From contig NZ_CP118261.1 in the NCBI RefSeq assembly GCF_013337045.2, forward strand, positions 62,001 to 126,000: a DNA stretch of 64,000 nucleotides. Reading direction: 5' to 3'. The translations under genes were made by a program, and so were the position numbers. How positions within the stretch are numbered: position 1 is the first letter of the stretch; each line of letters opens with the position of its first letter. The notes beneath the pieces are model-generated. The model was not told the origin of the DNA. It made no database searches and was given only the letters and a program-made list of their open reading frames with translations. Source of the stretch: Agrobacterium vitis (GTDB lineage: Bacteria > Pseudomonadota > Alphaproteobacteria > Rhizobiales > Rhizobiaceae). This document shows positions 29,620 to 39,460 of the stretch, piece by piece.

Positions 29620-30474
29620 ATGCGCTTCATAGCTTTTAAGGAAGATGGCAAGTTAGGTATGGCCGTTAGTCAGGACGGTAAGACATGGAAAGGTCTGAAA
29701 GTCGGCGACCCCGGTTATCCAGGCAATCTTGAGGAGATTTTGCGGGCGGGCGAGATCGTCGAAGCTGGCAAGGTGCTTCTGCAAGGACGCTCGGTTGATC
29801 TTGCCGAGATCGAATTTTTGCCGCCGGTTTCGAATGCATCGAAAGTCATCTGCGTTGGTCTGAACTACGCGGACCATGCTGCCGAGGGTGGTTCGAAAGT
29901 GCCGGACTATCCGACTGTCTTCGCCCGCTTCAACTCCAGCCTGATTGGCCATGGTGCGCCTCTTGTGTGCCCGAAGGTGTCCGAACAGTTCGATTACGAA
30001 GCTGAGATGGTCGCCATCATCGGAAAGGGCGGCCGTGCGATATCGGAAGCCGAGGCCCTCTCGCACGTTGCCGGTTACTCCGTCTTCAACGACGGTTCGG
30101 TACGCGATTATCAGCTTCGCACACCGCAATGGACGATCGGTAAGAATTTCGACGGAACCGGAGCATTCGGACCGGCCTTCGTGACTGCTGACGAACTCGA
30201 GCCCGGCGCGACCGGTCTGCGCATCCAGACCAGGCTGAACGGCCGTGTCCTACAGGATGCCTCGACGAGCGACCTCGTTTTCAGCGTGGCGCGTCTTGTC
30301 TCCCTCATCAGCGCGGCCATGACCCTTGAACCGGGCGATGTCATCGTCACCGGCACTCCTGCGGGCGTCGGCCTTGGCCACAAACCCCCGATCTTCATGA
30401 AGGAAGGCGATGTCTGCGAGATCGAAATCGAAAAGATCGGTCTTCTGAGCAATCCGGTCGTCAAGGAAAAGTGA
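29620..30474 (+). CDS. Fumarylacetoacetate hydrolase (FAH) family protein
   Basis: A 284-residue protein of the compact FAH type. It has KVICVGLNYADHAAEGG near 85, the metal cluster FDYEAEMVAIIG near 125, FNDGSVRDYQ, TIGKNFDGTGAFGP and EPGDVIVTGTPAGVG near 245. These marks fit hydrolases, hydratases or oxaloacetate-decarboxylase-like enzymes acting on 2-oxo acids. ATG 29620, with AGGGAGAG just upstream, is preferred over an ATG seven codons earlier. It opens the second catabolic operon and is followed after 36 bases by the VOC gene. Confidence 0.88.
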   Translation: MRFIAFKEDGKLGMAVSQDGKTWKGLKVGDPGYPGNLEEILRAGEIVEAGKVLLQGRSVDLAEIEFLPPVSNASKVICVGLNYADHAAEGGSKVPDYPTVFARFNSSLIGHGAPLVCPKVSEQFDYEAEMVAIIGKGGRAISEAEALSHVAGYSVFNDGSVRDYQLRTPQWTIGKNFDGTGAFGPAFVTADELEPGATGLRIQTRLNGRVLQDASTSDLVFSVARLVSLISAAMTLEPGDVIVTGTPAGVGLGHKPPIFMKEGDVCEIEIEKIGLLSNPVVKEK

Positions 30475-30510
30475 GGCGGACGGTTCGGGCATCGCAAGCG
30501 GAGGAATAAG

Positions 30511-31401
30511 ATGACTTACATGATACGACAGATGGGCCACGTGGCCTTCTACTCACCCGATCCGGAGAATGCCGCCCAGGATCTCGTCGAAATCGTCGGG
30601 ATGAGGATTACCGAGCGCGACGGCGACACGGTCTATCTGTCCAGCAATGACCGTCACCATGAGATCAGCTTCACCAAGGGTGGATCGGGCACCGCGATCG
30701 CGATCGGCCTCGAAGCCGTCTCAGTCGAGGCCGTCGATGAAGTGAAGCGACGTGCCCAATCCGACGGTCTGGAGATCATCGACGACAAGCCCCTCGGAAA
30801 ACATTACGACAAGGCCGTCCGGCTGGTCGCTCCGGGTGGCGCTGTCCTGGAAATACATACTCCGATCGCTCGCAACCAGCCCCGGCGTTATAATGGTGTC
30901 GGCGCCAATCCCAAGCGTATCGAACATGCCAATGCATTCGCGCCCAACGTTGCGGCATTCGGAGACTTCGTCGAAAAGGTCCTGGGCATGAAGTTGTCGG
31001 ATCGCACCGCCGATGACAAGTTGCGATGGTACCGCGCCGAGGACGGCTTCCATCATGCGATCGCGATGGGGACGGGAGACAGCGTCCTGCATCATTACGC
31101 GTTTGACCACTTTGCAGTGGAAGACCTCGTCAAGATCGCCGACACGCTCTCGCTCAAGGGCAGAGCTATGGCCTGGGGGCCAGGACGTCATGGGGCCGGC
31201 GAAAACATCTTCACTTACTACGCCGATCCGCACGGCTGCATCGTCGAGAATTCGGTGCAGATGGCACATATCGATAACGATGCTGTGTACCAGCCCGGCA
31301 ATTGGGATGCATCCGAAGGTTTGAATGGCCGCTGGATCAATCTCTGGGGAACTCCGCCGACCCCGGCATTCCTCGTACCCGGAATTCCGTTCGCACGCTG
31401 A
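30511..31401 (+). CDS. Two-domain VOC protein, extradiol dioxygenase-like
   Basis: A 296-residue protein very similar by eye to the one at 54083: both begin MTY-IRQMGHV, and share GDTVYLSSNDRHHE-like, PLGKHYDKAVRL and ITRNQPRRYN-like stretches. The second module carries iron-ligand candidates His in RIEHANAF, His in LHHYAFD and Glu in CIVENS. GGAGGAATAAG precedes the ATG. It is probably the ring-cleaving enzyme of this operon, feeding the FAH-type hydrolases at 29620 and 34653. A strong hairpin follows at 31410. Confidence 0.85.
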   Translation: MTYMIRQMGHVAFYSPDPENAAQDLVEIVGMRITERDGDTVYLSSNDRHHEISFTKGGSGTAIAIGLEAVSVEAVDEVKRRAQSDGLEIIDDKPLGKHYDKAVRLVAPGGAVLEIHTPIARNQPRRYNGVGANPKRIEHANAFAPNVAAFGDFVEKVLGMKLSDRTADDKLRWYRAEDGFHHAIAMGTGDSVLHHYAFDHFAVEDLVKIADTLSLKGRAMAWGPGRHGAGENIFTYYADPHGCIVENSVQMAHIDNDAVYQPGNWDASEGLNGRWINLWGTPPTPAFLVPGIPFAR

Positions 31402-31409
31402 GAAGATGC

Positions 31410-31440
31410 GCCTCCCGGCATGGCTTGAATGCCGGGAGGC
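31410..31440 (+). terminator. Strong hairpin after the VOC gene (possible terminator or attenuator)
   Basis: Perfect 12-base arms (GCCTCCCGGCAT and complement) around a seven-base loop, starting eight bases after the VOC stop. There is no clean T run after it, so it could reduce rather than end transcription, or protect the upstream mRNA from decay. Confidence 0.6.
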
Positions 31441-31559
31441 CGTTTGAAGACGAAGATTGTAGTTTTGAACCGATGGGCGGTGTCGCGCCCATCGGAACGT
31501 TAGCTGATTGCCGCGAAGACGACGTCGTAGTTGGCGCAACAGGTCAGGGAGGACAGGTC

Positions 31560-32534
31560 GTGAGGATTGGAGTGACCGGAGCCGGCGGTTTTGTCGGTAC
31601 TGCGCTGATCCATCGCCTTGTAGCGAAGGACATTGGTTGCGGATTTGCAAATCCGACCATCGTCGCGATTGATGCAATGTTGCCTGCCGATCTGCCAACG
31701 ACGGTTGAACGCGCGGAAGGCGATCTGTGTGATCCCTCATTTCGACAGCAGCTTTTTGCCGAACCATTCGATGTTCTGTTCCATCTGGCAGCCGTTCCGG
31801 GTGGCGCCGCCGAGCGAGATTATTCTGCCGGGTGGAATCTCAACGTAGAAGCTGCCGTCGCGATGCTGGAATTGCTCGCGCAGCAGAAAACGCCAGCCAG
31901 ACTGGTCTTCGCATCGTCGATCGGGGTGTTTGGCGTGCCGCTGCCGAAGACGTCGGTAGATGACGAGACGCTGCCTCTGCCTTCAATGAGCTATGGCACG
32001 CAGAAGCTTATCCTGGAGGCATTGATTGCGGATTATGCCCGGCGGAAGCTCGTTGACGGTATTGCTGTTCGGCTGCCAGGAATCTTGGCGCGTCCACGCG
32101 TCAAGGGCGGACATCTCTCTGCTTATATGAGTGACATCCTTCATTCTCTTCGCGCAGGCGAATCCTTTACATGTCCAGTTTCAGAGGATTCATCCTCGTG
32201 GTTCATGTCGCGGTACCGATGTGTCGAAAACCTGGTCCATGCGGCTGCACTACCGAGCTTTTCTCTCGGCCCACGCCGCGCCTTCAACCTTCCGGCCCTA
32301 CGCCTGACAATGACAGAACTGGTCGACGGTGCCGCTGTTCATTTTGGCTCGCGAGTCCGTTCGCTTGTTTCTTACGAACCGGATGCGGCGCTTCAGGCCC
32401 AGTTCGGATCCTATCCGCCGCTTGTGACGGCAATCGCCGACAGGCTCGGTTTCAAACATGACGGCAGTGCGGCGGTGCTGGTCGCGGAAGCGTTGGGCCT
32501 CGACCCGGTCGAAATCGGCGTGGGTGCGGCATGA
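31560..32534 (+). CDS. NAD-dependent epimerase/dehydratase family dehydrogenase, DenD-like
   Basis: A 324-residue extended SDR. It has TGAGGFVG at the start, HLAAVPGGAAERD near 75, Ser in ASSIGVFG near 120 and the YxxxK pair in SYGTQK near 143. The middle shows LPGILARP. The layout is that of D-erythronate dehydrogenase-type proteins, which oxidise four-carbon sugar acids. GTG 31560 has GGGAGGA upstream; the frame is open back to 31302 but overlaps the VOC gene and hairpin. Its stop overlaps the next start (ATGA). With the HisD-like and SDR genes this hints at a sugar-acid or polyol branch. Confidence 0.78.
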   Translation: MRIGVTGAGGFVGTALIHRLVAKDIGCGFANPTIVAIDAMLPADLPTTVERAEGDLCDPSFRQQLFAEPFDVLFHLAAVPGGAAERDYSAGWNLNVEAAVAMLELLAQQKTPARLVFASSIGVFGVPLPKTSVDDETLPLPSMSYGTQKLILEALIADYARRKLVDGIAVRLPGILARPRVKGGHLSAYMSDILHSLRAGESFTCPVSEDSSSWFMSRYRCVENLVHAAALPSFSLGPRRAFNLPALRLTMTELVDGAAVHFGSRVRSLVSYEPDAALQAQFGSYPPLVTAIADRLGFKHDGSAAVLVAEALGLDPVEIGVGAA

Positions 32535-33310
32535 GTGCTGCTTTGACGCTGCCCATTTCCCCCGGCTTCCGCCTCGACGGACGCCATGCTCTGGTGACGG
32601 GCGCAGGCCGCGGGCTTGGTCTCGCAGCGGCGACGGCACTGGCCGAGGCCGGGGCTGCGGTGACACTTGCGGCGCGGACGCTCGCGGAGATCGAAGACGC
32701 AGCCAGGGCCCTTCGCGACCGAGGTCTGAAGGCTTCGGCCCATGCCGTGGATGTCACCGATACCCAGGCGATAGCCGCGCTGATGGTAGGCGCCGACGCG
32801 CCGTTCGACATCCTCGTCAACAATGCCGGCACCAACAAGCCTGGACCGTTCGTCGAGGTGACGGAGGCGAACTACGACCTCGTCATGGGTTTGAACGTCC
32901 GCTCAGCCTTCTTCACGTCGCAGGCCTTCGCGCGGCGGCTGATCGTGGAGAACCGGCCGGGCGTCATCATCAACATGACCTCGCAGATGGGGCATGTGGG
33001 CGCTGCTAGACGGACGATCTATTGCGCGTCGAAGCATGCGCTCGAAGGCCTGACGAAGGCGCTCGCCGTCGAGCTTGCGGAGCATGGCATCCGCGTCAAC
33101 AGCGTGGCGCCGACCTTTATCGAAACCCCGATGACGAAGCCCTTTTTCGAAGACGAGGAATTCCGGCGGCAGACACTCTCGAAGATCAAGCTCGGGCGCA
33201 TCGGCAGGGTCGAGGATATCATGGGCGCGATCGTCTACCTGGCCTCCGATGCGGCGGCCCTGGTGACGGGAACGTCCCTTCTGGTGGATGGCGGCTGGAC
33301 CGCCGAATGA
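32531..33310 (+). CDS. Short-chain dehydrogenase/reductase (SDR)
   Basis: A 259-residue classical SDR. It has TGAGRGLG near residue 20, [11 protein letters not shown] near 95, Ser in NMTSQMGHV, the YxxxK pair in [11 protein letters not shown] near 160, and an ending LLVDGGW. It most resembles gluconate 5-dehydrogenase-type SDRs. It starts within the end of the DenD-like gene and is followed after 34 bases by the HisD-like gene, so all three are co-translated or nearly so. Confidence 0.85.
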   Translation: MSAALTLPISPGFRLDGRHALVTGAGRGLGLAAATALAEAGAAVTLAARTLAEIEDAARALRDRGLKASAHAVDVTDTQAIAALMVGADAPFDILVNNAGTNKPGPFVEVTEANYDLVMGLNVRSAFFTSQAFARRLIVENRPGVIINMTSQMGHVGAARRTIYCASKHALEGLTKALAVELAEHGIRVNSVAPTFIETPMTKPFFEDEEFRRQTLSKIKLGRIGRVEDIMGAIVYLASDAAALVTGTSLLVDGGWTAE

Positions 33311-33344
33311 TGAGTGCCGCGTTTTGCGGCTGAGTGAGGAAACG

Positions 33345-34631
33345 ATGATCCGGTACCTGAAAAAGGGCGGCAATGCCGCCGAATCCGCCGAGGCCGACCG
33401 CAAGGTCCGCCAGACCGTCGAGGCGATCCTGGAGGACGTGACCACCCGCGGCGACGCGGCGGTCCGCGACCTTTCGGTGAAGTTCGACAAGTGGTCGCCC
33501 GAGAGCTTCCGCCTGACGAAAGAAGAAATCGATGCGCTGATCGCCAGCGTACCGGTCGGCGTCATCGACGACATCAAGTTCGCGCAGGCGCAGATTCGTC
33601 GGTTTGCCGAAGCCCAACTCGCCTCGATGAAAGAGATCGAGGTGGAGACGCTGCCGGGCATCCGGCTCGGCCACCGCCACGTGCCGATGGAAAGCGTCGG
33701 CTGCTATATTCCCGGCGGCCGCTACCCGATGGTGGCCTCGGCCCATATGAGCGTGCTGACCGCCAAGGTCGCGGGCGTGAAACGCGTCATCGCCTGCACG
33801 CCGCCCTTGAACGGTGCTGCGCCGGCCGCGACCATCGCCGCCATGGCGCTTGCCGGCGCCGACGAGATCTACGTGCTCGGCGGCATCCAGGCCGTCGCAG
33901 CCATGGGTATCGGCACCGAGACGATCAAACCCGTCGACATGCTGGTCGGCCCCGGCAACGCCTTCGTCGCCGAAGCCAAGCGACAGCTCTACGGCAAGGT
34001 CGGCATCGACCTCTTCGCCGGCCCGACCGAGACGCTTGTGATTGCAGACGATACCGTCGATGCCGAGATCTGCGCGACCGACCTTCTCGGCCAGGCCGAA
34101 CATGGCCCGACCTCTCCGGCCGTGCTGCTCACCACCTCGCAACGCATCGCCGACCAGATCGAAGATCAGATCCAGCGGCAGCTTTCCCGCCTTCCGACCG
34201 CCGATATCGCCTCGGTCTCCTGGCGCGACTATGGCGAGGTCATCCTGTGCGATACGGACGAGGAACTGCTTTCCGAAGCCGATCGCATCGCCTCGGAACA
34301 TGTGCAGGTGATGACCGCCAACCCGCGCTGGTTCCTGGAGAATATGCGCAATTACGGCGCGCTGTTCCTCGGCCCGCGCACCAACGTTGCTTATGGTGAC
34401 AAGGTGATCGGCACCAACCACACGCTGCCGACCAAGCGCGCGGCGCGCTACACCGGCGGCCTGTGGGTCGGCAAGTTCCTGAAGACCTGCACCTATCAGG
34501 AGGTGACGACGGATGCCGCCTCCGCACTGATCGGCGACTATTGCTCGCGGCTCTGCGCCATCGAAAACTTTGCCGGCCACAAGGAACAGGCCGACATCCG
34601 CGTGCGCCGCTATGGCGGCAAGAATGCCTGA
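33345..34631 (+). CDS. Histidinol dehydrogenase-like NAD dehydrogenase (HisD family)
   Basis: A 428-residue HisD-family protein. Residues matching the zinc and catalytic site are kept: Gln and His in LGQAEHGP, Glu-His in SEHVQVMT, Asp in [16 protein letters not shown], and His in [10 protein letters not shown] near the end. HisD normally oxidises histidinol twice, but no other his gene is near. Relatives of this length act on other hydroxyl compounds, for example sulfopropanediol 3-dehydrogenase (HpsN). ATG 33345 has GAGGA upstream; a longer frame from 33288 overlaps the SDR. A role in oxidising a polyol or hydroxy-acid intermediate is inferred from its neighbours. Confidence 0.85.
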   Translation: MIRYLKKGGNAAESAEADRKVRQTVEAILEDVTTRGDAAVRDLSVKFDKWSPESFRLTKEEIDALIASVPVGVIDDIKFAQAQIRRFAEAQLASMKEIEVETLPGIRLGHRHVPMESVGCYIPGGRYPMVASAHMSVLTAKVAGVKRVIACTPPLNGAAPAATIAAMALAGADEIYVLGGIQAVAAMGIGTETIKPVDMLVGPGNAFVAEAKRQLYGKVGIDLFAGPTETLVIADDTVDAEICATDLLGQAEHGPTSPAVLLTTSQRIADQIEDQIQRQLSRLPTADIASVSWRDYGEVILCDTDEELLSEADRIASEHVQVMTANPRWFLENMRNYGALFLGPRTNVAYGDKVIGTNHTLPTKRAARYTGGLWVGKFLKTCTYQEVTTDAASALIGDYCSRLCAIENFAGHKEQADIRVRRYGGKNA

Positions 34632-34652
34632 GTATTCGGAAGGGAGGAAGAC

Positions 34653-35645
34653 ATGAAGCTTGCGACAATTCCGAACGGCACCCGAGATGGCGAACTGGTG
34701 GTCGTCTCGGCCGATCTTTCCCGGGCGGTCTCCGCCCGTGAGATCGCGCCGAACCTTTTGACCGCCTTCGAGGACTGGTCATCCGCCGAACCGAAACTCA
34801 GGGCACTTGCCAAGGACTTGGCCGAAGACCTCGCCAAAAACACCTTCGCCTTCGACCAGGCGACGGCGCTTTCGCCGCTGCCGCGGTCCTTCCAGTGGAT
34901 CGACGGTTCCTGCTTCAAGAACCATCTCTATCTGATGGCGAAGGCGACGGGCCGTGATCCCGAGATCGAGATGAACTCGCCCTTTCCGCTGATGTACCAG
35001 GGCATGTCGGACGACTTCTACCGTCCGCATGGCGATATCCCGTTGCCGCGCGAGGAGGACAATATCGACTTCGAGGCGGAAGTCGGGATCGTGCTGGACG
35101 AGGTGCCGATGGGCACGACGGCCGCAGAAGCTCCGCAATACGTCAGGCTGATCCTGCTGATCAACGACGTCTCCTGCCGCGTCTATGTGAAGCGGGAGAT
35201 TACCGTCGGCTTCGGCTGGATGAACGCCAAGCCGTCGACCGCCTTCTCGCCGGTTGCCGTGACGCCCGATGAATTGGGTGCGGCATGGACCGGGAAGGTG
35301 GAACTGCCGATCCGGGTGGACTGGAACGGCATCCGGTTCGGCGAACCGAACGGCCGGGAAATGTCCTACACGTTCTACGAACTGATCGAACACGCTGCCC
35401 GCACCCGCAAGCTTGCCGCCGGCACGATCTTCGGTTCCGGCACGATCTCCAACGCCGACTACAGGAATGTCGGCTCCGCCTGCATCGCCGAGCGTCGCTC
35501 GATCGAAATGCTCGAACATGGCGAACACCGGACCGGCTTCATGAAGTTCGGTGATACCGTCCGAATCGAGATGTTCGACAAGGACGGCATCTCCATCTTC
35601 GGAGCTATCGAACAGACGGTCACCAAGTACGAAAAGGTGGCGTGA
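34653..35645 (+). CDS. Fumarylacetoacetate hydrolase (FAH) family protein, long form
   Basis: A 330-residue protein of the larger FAH type. It has FQWIDGSCFKNHL near 85, the metal cluster DFEAEVGIVLDE near 140, FGWMNAKPSTAFSP near 190 and GTIFGSGTISN near 265. It is clearly a different subgroup from the FAH gene at the head of this operon, so the two probably act at different steps. GGGAGGAAG precedes the ATG, 21 bases after the HisD-like gene. Confidence 0.85.
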   Translation: MKLATIPNGTRDGELVVVSADLSRAVSAREIAPNLLTAFEDWSSAEPKLRALAKDLAEDLAKNTFAFDQATALSPLPRSFQWIDGSCFKNHLYLMAKATGRDPEIEMNSPFPLMYQGMSDDFYRPHGDIPLPREEDNIDFEAEVGIVLDEVPMGTTAAEAPQYVRLILLINDVSCRVYVKREITVGFGWMNAKPSTAFSPVAVTPDELGAAWTGKVELPIRVDWNGIRFGEPNGREMSYTFYELIEHAARTRKLAAGTIFGSGTISNADYRNVGSACIAERRSIEMLEHGEHRTGFMKFGDTVRIEMFDKDGISIFGAIEQTVTKYEKVA

Positions 35646-35646
35646 T

Positions 35647-36423
35647 ATGGCTGTAGCAAACGAACTTTTCGACCTGACGGGAAAGGTCGCCCTCGTCACC
35701 GGAGCTCATCGCGGGATTGGCTTTGCGATAGCCGAGGAGCTGGCAAAAGCCGGCGCGCGGGTTGCGATCTGCAGCAACGATCAGCAGGCTGTCGCACAAG
35801 CAGCGAACACGCTTCGCGAAAGAGGCCATGACGTCCGTGGTTTCTGCTGCGACGTGTCCTCCAATCCCGCACTGGATGATCTGGTGTCGGCGACGCGGAA
35901 GGCTTTCGGCCGGATCGACATCCTCGTCTGCAACGCCGGGATCGCACCCCATTTCGGGCCGATGGCAACCGCCAGCGACGAAGAGTACGACGCGACGATG
36001 CGGGTAAACCTCTACAGCGCCATGCAGCTTGCCAACTGCGTCATTCCGGAGATGGTGGAGCGCCAGGACGGCGTGGTGATCTTCACCTCAAGCATTGCTG
36101 GACTGCGTGGTAATGGAAAACTCGGCGTTTATGCTCTGTCCAAAGCCGCAATCGCCCAGCTTGCGCGCAATCTCGCCGTGGAGCATGGACCGGACAATGT
36201 CAGGGTCAACGCTATTTCTCCCGGACTTACCAAAACCGAGTTCGCCACCCCCATCCTCAGCAACGAAGAGGGGCTTAAGGTGAGGCTCGGGAAAACGCCA
36301 TTGCGTCGAGCTGCAGACCCCCGGGAGATTGCCGGTGCCGCGGTGTTTTTATCTGCGGCGGCAGGCGGATTCATAACAGGGCATAATCTGGTCATTGACG
36401 GGGGAACAATGATTTCGGATTGA
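35647..36423 (+). CDS. Short-chain dehydrogenase/reductase (SDR)
   Basis: A 258-residue classical SDR. It has TGAHRGIGFAIAEEL near residue 20, LVCNAGIAPHFG near 95, Ser in FTSSIAGLRGNG, the YxxxK pair in VYALSKAAI near 160, and an ending NLVIDGGT. ATG 35647 lies directly after the FAH stop. A longer frame from 35551 would overlap the FAH gene. It closes the second operon. It is not closely similar to the SDR at 32531, so the two likely serve different steps. Confidence 0.85.
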   Translation: MAVANELFDLTGKVALVTGAHRGIGFAIAEELAKAGARVAICSNDQQAVAQAANTLRERGHDVRGFCCDVSSNPALDDLVSATRKAFGRIDILVCNAGIAPHFGPMATASDEEYDATMRVNLYSAMQLANCVIPEMVERQDGVVIFTSSIAGLRGNGKLGVYALSKAAIAQLARNLAVEHGPDNVRVNAISPGLTKTEFATPILSNEEGLKVRLGKTPLRRAADPREIAGAAVFLSAAAGGFITGHNLVIDGGTMISD

Positions 36424-36479
36424 TTCGAAAACATGCGACTGAATCGACAATAGAAAAGGCGAGGGCACCAAATATTCGA

Positions 36480-36518
36480 CACAAAAGTATTTTTTTTTGA
36501 AAAAAATATTTTATTGTG
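36480..36518. promoter_or_regulatory. AT-rich inverted repeat CACAA...TATTTTTT...AAAAAATA...TTGTG, putative GntR operator
   Basis: An imperfect inverted repeat of 39 bases, ending 24 bases before the GntR start. Arms pair CACAA with TTGTG and a T run with an A run. A very similar element lies at 29523-29562. Autoregulation by the GntR protein is inferred. Confidence 0.5.
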
Positions 36519-36542
36519 CCATCAAGGTGGCGGAGGATCTAA

Positions 36543-37205
36543 ATGGTCAATACAAGTCGCATTGTTCAAGCTTACGATACGCTGAAGCAGAGCATTCTGA
36601 ACGGCTCCTTCCGACCTCGGACAAGGCTGCGCATCGAACATCTCTCGGAAAAGTTCGATGTAGGGCCTGGAGCGATCCGTGAGGCGCTGTCTCGGCTGAC
36701 CTCGGAAGGCATGGTCGTGGCGGAGCCGCAACGCGGGTTTCTGGTTGCGCCGATCTCGAAGTCGGATCTTCAGGATCTGACCACAGTCCGGATAGAAATC
36801 GAGGTGAAATGCCTTCGCCGTTCGATCGAGCTGGGAGACGTCGCTTGGGAGACGCAGGTTTTGTCTGCAAACCACCTTATGGCAAGGACTCCCGAATATA
36901 CGGATAACGGCGAAAGCCACCCGGACTGGGCGGTTGTTCATACCAATTTTCATGACGCGCTTGTCGCTGCATGCGGAAGTCCCTGGCGGCTGAAGCTTCG
37001 CGGCCAGCTTTTCCTTCAAGCCGAACGCTACCGCCGCCTGTCAGTACCTCATGCACGGTTGGAGCGTGATGTTGCCGGCGAGCATCGGATGCTGGCAGAG
37101 GCGACGCTTGCCCGGGACGCTGATACTGCGATGAAGCTGGTGGAAGAGCACTTCCAGAAGACGGCCGATCTGCTGTTGGCTTCCGATGCCCCATTCGATG
37201 ACTGA
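36543..37205 (+). CDS. GntR-family transcriptional regulator (FCD/FadR subfamily)
   Basis: A 220-residue regulator. Residues 5-70 form the winged helix (LRIEHLSEKFDVGPGAIREALSRL, then the EPQRGFLVAPIS wing). Residues 80-210 are the helical FCD effector domain, with the HTNFHDALVAACGS and EHRMLAEATLARD segments that supply its metal-ligand His residues. GGAGG precedes the ATG. It lies just downstream of the second catabolic operon and most likely senses an acidic intermediate of it, using the paired AT-rich elements. Confidence 0.88.
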   Translation: MVNTSRIVQAYDTLKQSILNGSFRPRTRLRIEHLSEKFDVGPGAIREALSRLTSEGMVVAEPQRGFLVAPISKSDLQDLTTVRIEIEVKCLRRSIELGDVAWETQVLSANHLMARTPEYTDNGESHPDWAVVHTNFHDALVAACGSPWRLKLRGQLFLQAERYRRLSVPHARLERDVAGEHRMLAEATLARDADTAMKLVEEHFQKTADLLLASDAPFDD

Positions 37206-37367
37206 GACACCCGACGATCATTTTTGGTCCGCGGTATCCCGGAAACCTTTCGAGGCAATATCCGAATTTCGGCTTCATCCCGTCGGCTTTGCCGGATGGG
37301 CCTCTGACGACTTTTACCCAGGATTGCCGCCACGCGCGCGAAACCCCATCAATTACGGAGATCAAAG

Positions 37368-37931
37368 ATGCCAAAGCTTCTCGTTATCGCCTGCAGCACA
37401 CGCCCAACCCGCGTCGGCTTTCCAATTGCCGAATGGACAGTCGAGCGCGCGCGACTTGATGGAAGGTTCGAGGTCGAGCTCGCCGATCTACGTGAGCTCA
37501 ATCTGCCGAACTACGACGAACCGCACCATCCGCGCCTTCATCAGTACCAGCACGAGCATACCAAGAAATGGAGCGCAGTCGTGGAGCGTGCAGATGCGGT
37601 CGTTTTCGTGACGCCGGAATACAATCACAGCTTTCCCGGGGCCCTTAAGAACGCGATCGATTATCTCCATGACGAATGGAAGTTCAAGCCTGCTGCTTTC
37701 GTCAGTTATGGCGGTATCGCTGCCGGAACGCGTTCGGTCCAGGCGCTGAAGCCGGTGATAGATTGCCTGCGTATGATCCCGGTCTTCGAAGGGATCAACA
37801 TCGCCTTCGTGCACGAGCTTCTCAAGGACGGAAAGTTTGCCGCAACTCAGCCGCATGAGGTCGCAGCCACATCGATGTTTGACACCTTGTTTTTCTGGTC
37901 GGGACGTAACAGCGAACTGTATGTGCATTGA
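37368..37931 (+). CDS. NADPH-dependent FMN reductase
   Basis: A 187-residue flavodoxin-like protein of the FMN_red family. It has an FMN phosphate loop (STRPTRVGFPIAEW) near residue 12, the TPEYNHSFPGALKNAIDY motif near 85 and SYGGIAAGTRSVQAL near 115. It reduces FMN or quinones with NADPH. GGAGATCAAAG precedes the ATG. The 162-base gap from the GntR gene suggests its own promoter. It might supply flavin to monooxygenases in the window that lack an HpaC-type partner, but nothing proves that. Confidence 0.88.
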   Translation: MPKLLVIACSTRPTRVGFPIAEWTVERARLDGRFEVELADLRELNLPNYDEPHHPRLHQYQHEHTKKWSAVVERADAVVFVTPEYNHSFPGALKNAIDYLHDEWKFKPAAFVSYGGIAAGTRSVQALKPVIDCLRMIPVFEGINIAFVHELLKDGKFAATQPHEVAATSMFDTLFFWSGRNSELYVH

Positions 37932-38219
37932 AGGCCTCAGTGTAAACCCGGCCCAAACTGTCGTTGCGGTTCGCAAATTCGCTTGCTTGGCCGGATCGCA
38001 CCAAGCCGATTCAGAAAAACTCCGGGAACGCTTTTCATATCACACTCTCTGCTTCTTGTGAGATAAGAAGCGCTGGCTCGGGTAGCGGCGCTTGCCGGCG
38101 ATGGGGGATGGACCGTAGAACGCGAGGCACCATTTTAAGGAATGCCGGGCCGGGTTAGAGCGTCCCAGGGTATCGCTTGCCCACTCCGTGATCGGACTGT
38201 CTCCATCTCCGCTTCAATC

Positions 38220-39460
38220 TCACCGCCATTCCAAATTTCGACCGGCCTGCTTGGGAATCTCAAGCGCCACTGCCAGCCCGCCACCGGCCGCTGTCGATGC
38301 CGAGACACGGCCGCCATGCTGCTCGACCGCGTGCTTTGTGATGGCGAGGCCCAGGCCAAAGGCGTTTGACGCCGTGTCGCTTCCGCGCGCAAACGGCTGG
38401 AATATCCAGTCGACTTGAGGCGCAGGCAGACCTGGCCCCATGAATAATCTCCGAGCGAATGGAAACGCGAGAGTTGTTGGGGGAATATTTCAGGGCGTTG
38501 CGGATGACATTCGCGAAGGCGCGATAGATTAGCTCCCCGTTGACCTCGGCGATGAAGGTGGCGGAGCCGTCATGGGACACCGCGCCTGTCCCTCCAAAGC
38601 CGCGTCTTCGATGATCCCATTCAGCAGATCCATCAGATCGAGAGTTTGAACGACGTTGCTACCGGAGCCGGCGGTCAATCGCGCGAGGGTGAGGATCTCG
38701 CCAACCATCCCGTCGATGCGCTCAATCTCACCGCCCATGCGGTCCATCATTATCTCAAGCTTCGAAGGATTCTGCCGCAGCACCCCAATGGCCGCCTGAA
38801 GGCGGGACAGCGGCAAGCGCAGTTCATGGGACACGTCGTGAAACGGGCGTTGTTGGACCTCCTGAAGTTCCTGCAGGCGCGCGGCACTGGCGTCGAAGTC
38901 ATGAGCCAGAGCGGTTACCTCGTCCTTCCGACCGTCCATTTTGTCACCGATGCGGACGTTGAACCGGCCATAGGCGAGAGCGCTCAGGCCGTGACGGAGG
39001 TGGGCGACAGGACGAATGAGATAGCGAGCGAGCCAGATGGCGGAGATCGCGCTTGCGATCAGGGCCGATGCCAAGGGCACCAGCTTCGGCCAGGTCTCCG
39101 CGACAACTCCTGGTTCCTGCGCGATGACCGTCGCGCGGTAGCAAGCGTCACCGACAACGACGTTGCGCATGTTCGTTGTACCGACATCCGGGCAAGCAGT
39201 CGCCGGACCGATGTCCGATATGGAAAGGTCGACGGGCTGGTGCACCGCCCTTGCGGCTCGCGCAAACGATTTGGCAGCTTCCCCCTTCTAGCGCCAGCAA
39301 CTGTTGCGCTACGTCAAGCGCGAAAACCCGCTGCTGGCGGGCCGATGTCCTGAGAGAGCGGGCCGACATCGAGTAGAGCGCCGATTGCAAACAAACCTGC
39401 GATTGATGCAGCCATCATCAACCATGTGATGGTGAAGAACTTCCAGAACAGGGCACGCAT
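38220..39460 (-). pseudogene. CpxA-like sensor histidine kinase, decayed
   Basis: The start ATG (39460) overlaps the stop of the response regulator and begins with a membrane segment (FWKFFTITWLMMAASIAGLF). After about 50 codons the frame fails. The rest is found in other frames: a periplasmic part, a second membrane helix (ASALIASAISAIWLARYLI), HAMP, the phospho-acceptor segment FHDVSHELRLPLSRLQAA, then NVIRNALKYSP (N box) and finally FGLGLAITKHAVEQHGG (G box). At least three frameshifts occur, so no active kinase can be made. The bases from 37932 to 38219 hold nothing recognisable. Confidence 0.85.

Noticed and set aside
33219..34580. Long minus-strand frame (453 residues) over the HisD-like gene
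   Set aside because: His/Arg/Gly-rich composition typical of antisense frames in GC-rich genes; the plus frame encodes all HisD active-site motifs.
36482..36510. AT-rich run before the GntR gene as an intrinsic terminator of the SDR gene
   Set aside because: There is a T run, but the inverted repeat is AT only, would fold weakly, and matches the element at 29523; an operator fits better.
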